Positions 54,525 through 64,000 of a stretch of DNA of 64,000 nucleotides are shown piece after piece (the stretch's first letter is position 1; each line of letters starts with the position of its first letter). The stretch is from Allium sativum (Eukaryota > Streptophyta > Magnoliopsida > Asparagales > Amaryllidaceae), in assembly GCA_030737875.1 (NCBI GenBank), contig CM060926.1:314996922-315060921 (forward strand). Direction: 5' to 3'. The position numbers and the translations under genes were made by a program. Below the pieces are notes generated by a model. That model did no database searches. It saw only the letters and a list, made by a program, of their open reading frames with translations, and was not told where the DNA came from.

Positions 54525-57500
54525 ATTTTTGAATACATGCGATGTATGGAATCCATATAAATAAAATTATATGGTAATTGATTGAGCCTGATTCCAATTC
54601 AGAAAAAACGAATATTTTAAAATTATATTCAATGAAGAATCAAAATGTAATTTTGATGTCCGATTTTGGACGGACACAGAAATATTGATATATGAAGCTG
54701 AGTTAAGTAGATATATGCCATTTTAACTTGAACGGTATTTTCTATCGATTTTATTTATTTTACAATGAATATCGAAAAAAATTGATTTCAAAATCTAATA
54801 TTTTGAAAATACTATCATTTTTATATTATAATGGTATGAAATATTCAATATTGATTTAAAACTAAAATGTAAGTTGGGTTCATTTTTTTAAAATGAATTT
54901 ATAAACGTTTTAAAAAATACGTTTCAAAAGGAAATTAATGAAATATATTATATATATATATATAAAGGGTTTGAATAGAACGTATGCGTAGCGACTGTTC
55001 GCGAATTTCAACCATTAACCTCGAATTAGCGTAACGGGAGATCTAACCGTCGGATTCTCCTAAAACTGGGACCATGGGGTTCGTACCGAAAAGTGCTTTC
55101 GAGTGATAATAAGAGATTTGAAATCTAATGGTTAGATTTTAAGATATGTCCAAATTAGTTTTGGAAAAGGTCGTTATGGATGTAGTTCGGTGGCCAATAC
55201 TGAAAACCAACTGTAAAGGCCTTAATAAAATTATTAATAATATGAATAAATTATATAAAATCATAATAAACGATTTGAAATGATTTTGGAAGAAATATTT
55301 CAAATTTATAAAGATAAAAGATATTTTTATCAGAATAAGTTGTTTATCAACTTAGGTAAAGATCTGAAAGAAATTATATGGTTTTAATATAACCAGAATT
55401 TTCCAATGTATGAATTGGAAATAATTTGAATGGAAATAATATTCGGGATATTTTGAATTGGATTCCGTGATTATGCAGATATTGTTGAGGAATTTGGAAG
55501 ATACGGATATCGTTATTCCCCATATGATATCTGTTAGTTTCAGAATTTGATATTGAATATAAGTCGATATAATTTCTATTCAGAACCTTGTATTTAATGT
55601 CGAGTTGGATTCTGGGTTTGCTGTGAATGGTGTCTTTATTAACACTGTTCTTAAACCCAGTTGAGGAAAGAATAAATCTTTTAACTAAGATTTAATGATG
55701 TTTCCAATTAATTAATATAATTGGAATTAAATGGTAGTTGATTATGGGTTCATTGTGAACGATGTTTTAAATGACATTAGTTCTTAAACCCGAATAACAG
55801 CGAAGTTATAATCTAGAATTTATAAATCTTTTAATTAAGATTTGATGGAAATTGTCCAGTGTAAAGTTTTCCAATTTAATATGTTAAATTGGAATTGAAT
55901 GAAATTCGATTTAGTGATAATCAGGATGAGATTCTATGAAGGAAGACCACTACTATTTATGGAATTTAAAATGCCTTGCTGTTATTCCGTTTATAGTATT
56001 AGTACGATACAGAAATTTATATCGATTATATACTGTTACAAATTCCGTGATAGTTCCATTTTAGTGGAATAGGATTTTGGGTTTACTGTGAATAATGCTT
56101 AAAATGACATTTGTTCTTTAACCCAAGTAAAGACAAGATTTATTTCCTAAAATTTGTATAATCATTAAGTAATGATTTTTGGGATTAAAACTGAACTAGA
56201 GTTTTAATGAATCTTTAAGTAGATTAAAATGATAATGGGATAATTTATCGAATTCATGAAATGATCGAGAATGGAGTACCATCAGTTTTGCTCCATGCGA
56301 TAATTAAATCTTTAATTAGATTTGAACGTGAAATGGTAATTAAATTTACCGATAATACCATGAGTGTCAGATATGGAGTACTACCAGTTTTGCTACGTGG
56401 GATGGATAAGTTGGGATTGGGTTTAATAAATAAACGGTTACTTCCGTAAGGCTAGATAATCCCAACTAGTTAATAAACCCTAATTGTTTTAAGTTGAGAA
56501 AAGATAAAACAAAATCTTTTGTAAATGATAGCCAAAGGAAGAATAAAGAATAAGTTTAAAAGAACTTATCTTTGATAAAATTAATGGGAACCTTTCCCTA
56601 AAGATGTGAATATTTGAATAAAAGAATATTCTGAATTGGAATGAGGCGTATGATTTGTTTTTGTAGCACTTGATTATTGATTATAAAATACGCGAGTTAT
56701 TCGTAAAGGCCAGGTTTATTCTATTCTGAATAACTGATACGACGACTAAAAGTCGACGATGAAGACAGTGGTTGAAGACCGTAGATCTTCACATCGTTTG
56801 GATGACTATTGATGTCTTGATTGGGTTGTACCCCCAAGGCAAGGTAGTAAGTGGTGATCGTCTAGACATACTTGGAGATCGACCAGATTTGCGAGGACCT
56901 CTCTCCTGTATTGGACATATGGGATGAGGAATAAGGTGCCTCCGATTTCGTTCAAACCCAAAACGGACTTGTAATTGGATGTGTGTCTGACATTGGATTT
57001 CATTCTGTGTTGATTGACTTCTATATATCTGTTTGGTGGTGGAGAATTTGTTCTCTTTCTTAACACCCTTCTCTGAGACGTACGAGTTTATAGGTTATAT
57101 ATTGATAGACATCAGTTGTATGGCATGAATTGTCAGTGTGGCATGCGATGATGCAAATAATCAAGGCTTGTTGTTGAAAAGCAGAGTCCTACGGATGATG
57201 ATCAAAGCACAGCTTTAATTAGCATGGCTTTGTGTATAGCGTTAATTCGCGAGCCTCACACCTCGGTATGAGTCGAAAAGGGTGAGGGACCGTAGGGAGA
57301 ACTTGCGTTTCTTTCTAGCTAAGAGTTCTGTCATGGTATGGAGCCCAGACATTTTTTCTTTTGTGGATGATGGATGCGAGGCGCCTCGGATATGATTGGT
57401 CGACGTACTGACCATTTTGGAGGTCCGATTGGACTGGGAAACATATTGTTCAGGAATAACCAATCCACTAAAGTAAGTGTGGGCTGGCCCTACTGCATCC

Positions 57501-58275
57501 CAGGGTTTCCCGTAGGTGTGATCCTGAGGCATTTGTTAGAGTGTCTCGAATCAATGAGGAAGATCCTTTACCTCGATTCATAGATGGAAATCCAGTTTCC
57601 AATACGACAATTTTCGGTTTTAGTTGTAAACCTGTGTATGGCGACATAATATATGGTGTTTATGTTTGAAATTGTTTTGACACTATGCATTTATACTAAT
57701 AACAAAAATGATTTATTTTAAAGCGTATCAAGCATGTTTGGCTATTATAAGGTAAACACTATCCTCTGGTTTGTGTTGCATTGTGTGATGGGACCTAAGT
57801 CTTATAATAGCTTCATTTTTCAAAAAGCATTACTTTGTTTACAAATTGTTTTATTTTAGAGTATTCGTGAGAGTAAACCCGTTCCATGACATACAGCATG
57901 GTCCCATGATTACCCTATTTTAAAGTAAAAGTTTAATAACTATTTTTAGTTCTCACACCAGTCCCATGACTGACTCAGAGTTTATTGTTTCTACCTAAAC
58001 TTTGGGTACCCATATTTTTCACATGGGCAGCTAGTAGTTTTGGTTTTTGCGGATATTTCTTTTCATATGATCCTAGATTACGGCTGGAGCTATATTCGGA
58101 ATGCTTTGTATCCATGTATTTCTTTTAGTTGTGGTAGTTGATATTTTTTCGCTGCACATTATATTTATTTATATATATTTCCGTTGTTTTGTAATTTGGA
58201 AATCTCTGATATTTATTTTTCCGTTGTATATTATTTATCTGAACTCTTATATATTCTTGTACTTTGATGTAAATT
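54525..58275 (+). repeat. Element D 3' LTR, segment 2 of 3
   Basis: Resumes exactly where segment 1 stopped (ATT duplicated) and follows A's LTR from about 8700 to 12540. Landmarks are the GTAATTGATTGAGCC block, TTCGCGAATTTC (55000), ACGGGAGATC..ACCGTCGGATT, CTGAATAACTGATACGACG (56730), TCTGAGACGTACGAG and CACCAGTCCCATGACTGAC (57955). It lacks the 27-bp minisatellite, so that array arose later in A's branch. No gene. Confidence 0.88.
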
Positions 58276-60727
58276 TGAGACGCCCCCAAACCCCGTACTG
58301 ACGGTGGCAAGGGTAATCCGTGGAATATAACACAGAAATAGATAATAGCAGAACAAAATTAAGTAAATACACCTGACAATAAACAATAGAATATACTGGA
58401 TAAAAGTAATCATCAGAGTTACACAGTACAGGATCATACTTAGAAAAAATACAGTTCAGCTATACATAAATGTCTACAGCGGAAAAGAAACATAATATGT
58501 ACAATAGGAGCTGAACAGCATAAAAAGAGATAAATGATAGAATCCATCTTCAGCTCCAGCTATCCAGAAAGAACCAGCTAAACCTGAATACAAGGCTGCC
58601 CGTGTAGAAAAAGGGGCACCCGAGTTTGAAAGTGAAATAAACTACGAGTCAGTCATGGGACTGGTATGAGAAATCTACTCAACACATATATAATTTGGCT
58701 AATCACAGGACCACGCCACTTTCGTGGAACGGGTTTACTCCATCGGATTGCCAGTGCTTTAAAACAAATCTTTCTTTTAAACAACGCAATGCATTTTATA
58801 AAAATGAAGCCGTTATAAGACTCAGTTCCCATCACACAATGCAACGCAAACCGGAGGATAGAGTTTTACCTTATAATGGCCAAAATATGCTTGATACGAA
58901 TAAAACGAAGGCAATTGATATTACTGCTAGTGTTTATATGTTTTGAAAACAATTTCAAATCATAACTATCAATCATAGACGGCATGGGTACCATATATCA
59001 TATCGCCACATATATATATATATATATATATACAATCAAAACCGCACGATGTCGTATTTGGGAATTGGATTTCCATCATGAACCAAGGCAAAAGATAGTC
59101 CTTACCGAATTCGTGACTCTCTAGCCCGAGCCTCCGGAACAGCCGCAAATTCCCCTTGGATCGTCAGTGCCGGTCCATACGGAGTGGATTATAGTGCCTG
59201 AGCAATACGTTTCCCCGCCCTTTGGGGCGTAAATGAGCCAACGAATGACTCCATCGGACCCGGATCGTCCGATCAAACCGAGGCGCCTCGCAACAGCAAC
59301 AACCACATAGGTGAAAAGTATATAAATGTCAGGGCTGGTAGGTCACTGACACCACCCTAGCTAGAAAGAAACGCATGCCCTCCCTGAGGTCCTTCTCCCG
59401 TTTCTGGTTCATACCGGGGTGTGAGGCTCGCGAATTCACGTTATACACAAAGATACGCCAAACAGGCGGTGCTTTGATCATCACCACAAGGCTTTGCTTT
59501 TCAACAGAAGCCCTAATCACTGCATCTTAGTATGCCACACAGGCAATTCAAGCCATGCGACTGATGTCCATCGATATACAACCTCTGAGCTCGTGCGTTC
59601 CAGAGAAGGGCGTTAAGAGAAAGAATAAATTCTCCGCCGCCAAACAGATGTATATTTAACAGAGATCAATCAACACAGAATAAAATCCAATGTCAGACAC
59701 ACAGTCCATTTACAAGTCCGTTCTGGGTCTGAATGAATCCGGAGGCACTAAATACCTCGCAAACCCATCGATCACCACGTGCGTATGGACGATCACCACT
59801 CATTATCCATATTTCGGGATGCCTCCCAATCAGGACCTCGGTTACCACCCAAACGAGGTAAAGATCTCCGGTCTTCGACCACCATCTTTATCTTCGATTT
59901 CTTATCGTTGATTCAGTTATTCAGAATGGGATAAACCCGGTCTTTCTAAACAACTCGCGTATATAATAAACAAGTGCAACACTAAACTACACACGCATCA
60001 TTTCAATTCATTAGTCACTAACCGTCAATCAGTAAGAGAACGATTTCCCAAATATTAACCCCGAAGGCCGAAACCAACATCAGATCAATACCCAAGAAAC
60101 CATTCGACTTAGCCAACCTTCAGTTAATTTCTAAATTTACATCCATATTGTTTATAATATTTTATAACAATTTATCGCTATTTTTATTTATTTTAAAATA
60201 GCCAATATATTCAAAACGACGCTTCGGGCCATAACGCGACCGTGGCGCTGTTATTCTTCAGATTTGATTTACACATATCTGAGAATCTAACTGTTGGATC
60301 TTCACAAAGTTTACATCATTAGAAAGGTCTTTTCGAAACGAATCCAACGGTTCCAGTTTCGGGAAAATCCGACGGTCGAATCTCCCGGTACAATCGTTTG
60401 AAGTTTCGATTTCAAAATACGAACTGCAGCGTCATTATTCGATTATATATATATATATATATAATCGTTTCTGGCGTTGGTTTTCTTCATATTTGAATTA
60501 AACATTCCAGACAATCCAACCGTTGGATTTTTACAAAGTTGGTACCGTTGGAAAGATATTTCCAAGGCGAACCCAACGGTTGCGGTTTCGGGAAAACCCA
60601 ATGGTCGGATTTCCCGCACTAGTTGTTTGAAAACACGGTTTCAAAACACGAACTGTACGGCCACGTTTCATTTTAATTTTATTTATATTTATATATTTAT
60701 ATAAATATAGTTCATTCAACAATTACA
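58276..60727 (-). repeat. Element F left part: distal half of a 3' LTR
   Basis: The minus strand starts TGTAATTG after the PPT-like sequence and soon shows two tandem ~235-bp modules (60715-60480 and 60470-60240). Each has CAGTTCGT, TTTGAAA, CCGGGAGAT-like and ACCG..GGATTTTCCCGAAAC blocks. The remainder is collinear with A's LTR to its end. Confidence 0.75.
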
Positions 60728-60757
60728 ATATCGTTTTCACTTCAATTATTTCACTAA

Positions 60758-60905
60758 CGCCTTTAAATTTTGGAAAATTTCGCCATAACCTCCTTTGTAC
60801 GGGAGGGGCTGGGAAAATTCCCAAATAGTCACACGGGCATCTCATGTCGAAAAGAAAAAGAAAAAGCCAAGTGGCTAGCCAACAGGCTCATAAAATCATC
60901 ACCCA
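60758..60905 (-). other. Conserved 3'-internal module, copy in F
   Basis: The minus strand reads GGCTAGCCACTTGGCTTTTT ... GTACAAAGGAGGTTATGGCG, followed by GAAGTGAAAACGATAT where A has its PPT. Homology to A continues outwards to about 61010, including CCCGACAAATAGGTACA. Confidence 0.8.
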
Positions 60906-61009
60906 AACAAAACATTAAATGTGTACCTATTTGTCGGGCACAAAATTTTATTCCTCTTCTCTAGCCCCTTTGCTATAACCTGTTCAATAAATATGCATGT
61001 ACATATATA

Positions 61010-61957
61010 TAGTTCTTATCACTTATCATTTTATATTCAACTTCATATTTGATTCCATTTGGTTTAAAAACACCATTCATTCTAATGTTGCATGTATAGG
61101 CAAAAATCATATCATTAGCTAGTTAATGAATACTTCAACTCGTATATATTTATTTGAACGAGTTGCTATTTTTAACACTTCACATTTCAACGATTCATGT
61201 ATATAATAAAAATATGATTTTTATTGTAAAACAATTCATTTCAAAACACTATTGTTTTATATAGTTTATATAGGTGATCAAAATAGGATTTTTCTTACAA
61301 AACAATTTCTTTTAAAAACGAGATTATTTTTCATATTCCATATAGTTGATAAAAGGTGATTTTTGTTATGAAACAATTTATTTCAAAATACGAATACCAT
61401 TCAACACATGAATTTCTAATCAACGAATGAATATCGATTCAACACATGAAGGTTTTCTATAGTTTCTATATATAGATAAAAATGTGATTTTTTTTATTTA
61501 AAACACGAATACCATTCAACACATGAATTTCTAATCAACGAATGAATATCGATTCAACACATGAAGGTTTTCTATTCAATGAATAAATATAGTTTCAGCA
61601 AATGAAAATAATTCAAACACATGAATATTATTCAAAATTTCGGCAGCATAACGGCTAGGTAGTTAAAACCGGGACCGTCCCTAGTACGGCTCCTTGCTCT
61701 ACCTTAAAACCTCGCGATTTTTGACAATGGGGATCATGCATCTAGTTCGCACGCAGGTGGCATGTATATATTTATTTCATTTCCACAAACTAATCCTATG
61801 TGGTTTCAACCAAATATTTTTCAACCACAAATGGGTATTTTTCAACCACAATCAATCAATATCAACCACAAACAATCCCAAACAACCATTCACTATCAAT
61901 CAATTTTCACACCAATCACAATCAATAAATATCGTCCATGGTTTGTGGACGAGGGGC

Positions 61958-62004
<47 letters not shown>

Positions 62005-63659
62005 TTCACTTTTATTTCAACACATATATAATTTTTACAATGCATATATAACTTATACATCGAACGTACAACTTATACAACGCTTATACAAGAGGTGTAC
62101 AACGCTTATATAACTCATACATCGACTATAAAATTTATACATCGTCGTTTTCTATATTGTTTATAATTTAGAAATCTCACATTGGGTTCCACTCTACCAA
62201 AAATAGCATAAGGCTCAGAAAAATATGCGGTCTCTTCTAGAATGTAAAAGGCGTCCACACGGTCACGATGTTTCCTGTTTCATCGAATTTCGTTAACGTA
62301 TGAAAAAGATATGATTTTTAAATGATGAACGAACTTTGCGACGGTTTTATAGCATTGAAATCACTTTAGAAATTCAAACCCGTTTACCTCGTTAAAACTT
62401 CGAAACTAGGTTTTGAATTTTCACCCAAACCGTAGCACGATGTCTCGATCAGACAGCACCACCTCGGAGTGCTTGGAGAGGCGCGCTGGCGCCTGAAGCA
62501 GGGCGGAGCTCGACGCAGCAGGGGCGGCGGAATCGAGGCGCGAACAGCGAGACTTCGTGGACATCGTTCTCGAAGCTGGGGCAACGATAGGTGATGCAGT
62601 TTGTTTTGATTTGAAGAGGGAGAGGAGATCTTCAAAAACCCCAACTGGAGCCTGGCCTGAAGATGAACGTGGCGGTGGCAAAATGTCCGGGAAGATTCGA
62701 ACTATTTCCGTCGTCGATCGTATACGAGAGAGAGAGAGAGAGAGAGCGCGGTTTTTTTAATTTTTTTAATTTAATGAATGGAATTTTTCTATTGGTCGAT
62801 ATATATTTTTATTCAAAAATTAGGGTTTTCTTAAACGAACTCGAAATCAAACCCAACGACTGTCGTCCCTAGCATTTTACCCCCATTCCGAACACAATGG
62901 ACATGTTTCGTAGGCCCATTCGACTGTTTCAGTCAGTTTTCCTTCAAATTACAATATAAACATTTAATATTTGATTTAAACGTACATTTCAATTTGCCAG
63001 GGCCACAAACTGATTCGTAAAATTCCAGAAAGATAAATCCAGCTATGTTTTGACGATACGGTCCCAACAAAACTAATTTCATCGAATTCTGAGACCGTTT
63101 GCAAAAAGGCCCATTTCTGGTCGATCCAATTTAACTGTAATTGACCAAAACACATTTTTCTTTGCCACGCTCACATACTAGCTTCAAAAATTATGAAATT
63201 TGAAACCTAACAATAACTTCACATCCCGGATCCAACAAAAGTAGTTTCGTCGAATTCCGAGGTCGTATGCAAAATGGCCAATTTCACGGGCTATAAAAAT
63301 TCCACAGCGACCTTTCTGAAAATTCATTCGGCCATAACTTTTGCTTTCCGCTATGAAAATTCGACTTTTTCAGATTCGTTAGAAAGGTATTCACTAACAG
63401 ATTTAAATTATTTTGGTTTCACTGAAATCCGCTTTGTTTGCACCCGGTACAGTCCGACAAAGTTTGAATTCAATTTTTGAAACTGCAGCGCCTTTTTAGG
63501 CCTTGTTTATAATTATAATTAATTATATTCGTTTTCAATTGTCGATTCAAACTCAGTTTTCATCGCCATTATTTAAAATATTTATTTTAAATATTTAAAA
63601 TCCATTATTTTAGCCAATTTAAAAATTTTAAATTGGTTCAGATTTTCTGGGTCGTTACA
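61010..63659 (-). repeat. Element F right part: proximal portion of a 5' LTR
   Basis: On the minus strand it runs from TGTAACGACCCAGAA through the paired ~173-bp repeat (63270-63040), the leader-like block with a CT run (62750-62420), and a counterpart of A's CCCGTTTCTAGTATCGTGCC block (61690-61640). It becomes AT-rich with repeats of TTCAACACATGAA (61380-61640). Simple (TA)n lies at 61955-62000. No gene; minus frames at 62384-62681 sit in the leader-like block. Confidence 0.75.
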
Positions 63660-63664
63660 AAATT

Positions 63665-63774
63665 GTTGTAATAGCAATGAAATTTTCTCATGTTTGTGTT
63701 CTGATGCGTCGTGTTCTCAAAACAATCCGGGCTCCTGCGTCTCTTCAGGGTTCGGGGAAGTCTAGGTCGTCACA
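63665..63774 (+). repeat. Element D 3' LTR, segment 3 of 3 (end)
   Basis: GTTGTAATAGCAATGAAATT ... TGTCGTGTTCTCAAAACAAT ... CGGGGAAGTCTAGGTCGTCACA matches the last 110 bp of A's LTR. Without its inserts D's LTR is about 5.8 kb. Confidence 0.88.
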
Positions 63775-63962
63775 TGTACAAAGTGCAAAACGACACTTGT
63801 TGCCGAATAATTTGATGTGCGATGGTCATTATAAAGTAAAATAAACTTATTTCTACTTTTGGACTACCTATCAGAAGATAGATAATGTGTAAAAGGTTGC
63901 ATGTTGTGTTAGAAAGAAGACGCTCACCTTAGAAAATGCAAATTTTGCAACAAAGATAGATA
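63775..63962. other. Flanking DNA outside element D
   Basis: The only stretch outside the D nest. D's target duplication should be TGTAC here. No recognisable gene or repeat in 188 bp. Confidence 0.5.
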
Positions 63963-64000
63963 CACTACAACAAAATGACCATATTACAACGGCAGAAAAA
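63963..64000 (+). mobile_element. Terminus of a second CACTA-like element (runs off the window)
   Basis: CACTACAACAAAA is identical over 13 bp to the left end of G. The following ATGACCATATTACAACGGC differs, so it is a different element or subfamily. Only 38 bp are visible. Confidence 0.6.

Larger units (their letters stand above)
58276..63659 (-). mobile_element. Element F: rearranged LTR retrotransposon related to A
   Basis: Flanked by AAATT on both sides (58271-58275 and 63660-63664) and bounded by TGTAACGACCC (right, minus strand) and ...GGCGTCTCA (left). D's LTR is continuous across it. It is not a plain solo LTR. The right part (63659 to about 61050) follows the first ~2.6 kb of A's LTR. 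Then come ~280 bp of A's interior with the conserved module and a PPT-like end. The left part (60727-58276) follows the last ~3 kb of the LTR. There is no primer site and no coding capacity. Confidence 0.8.

Noticed and set aside
58276..63659. F as a simple solo LTR
   Set aside because: It contains a segment collinear with the interior of A, including the conserved module and a PPT-like end.

Overview
The window is nuclear DNA from a flowering plant, probably a eudicot. It consists almost entirely of transposable elements nested inside one another. The plant assignment rests on initiator-Met-tRNA primer sites, Tat-type Ty3 retrotransposon proteins, CACTA and hAT termini, and fragments of an HD-ZIP II gene, a CCCH-finger gene and a glucose-6-phosphate dehydrogenase gene. 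I see no intact host gene, rRNA, tRNA or CRISPR array. The species cannot be named from this sequence.

Layout, left part (1-29621). Element A (1-12650, + strand) is a non-autonomous LTR retrotransposon with a 6.87 kb LTR and only 1.0 kb between its LTRs; the window opens inside its 5' LTR. A sits in the 3' LTR of element B (12651-21493, - strand; 4.86 kb LTR, 3.0 kb non-coding interior). B sits in element C (21494-29621), a decayed Tat-type Ty3 remnant with islands of pol, a 3'-UTR repeat array, gag, a polypurine tract and a 3' LTR. C lies just upstream of the polypurine tract of element D, an old relative of A whose 5' part is off the window.

Layout, right part (29622-64000). The 3' LTR of D is cut into three pieces: 29687-31660, 54525-58275 and 63665-63774. 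The first gap is a CACTA transposon, G (31661-54524; 3-bp target duplication ATT), which carries at least three unrelated host-gene fragments and a small hAT-like insertion. Inside G lies a young complete Tat-type element, E (35792-49367; identical 697-bp LTR lengths, target duplication ACTGT). The second gap is F (58276-63659; duplication AAATT), a rearranged relative of A. A second CACTA terminus begins at 63963 and runs off the window.

Working parts. Only E looks protein-coding. It has a gag-protease frame and a pol frame in the same reading frame, separated by one UAG in a readthrough-type context. On the opposite strand it has a spliced four-exon gene (about 1095 aa by my model) between pol and the 3' LTR, with its own TATA box. 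A, B, D and F have no coding capacity and must depend on proteins supplied elsewhere; their termini, primer sites and polypurine tracts resemble chromovirus (Tekay/Del-like) Ty3 elements. From LTR differences counted by eye, A (about 0.6 %) and E (4 of 697) are recent, B (about 1.8 %) is older, and C and D are ancient. This agrees with the nesting order.
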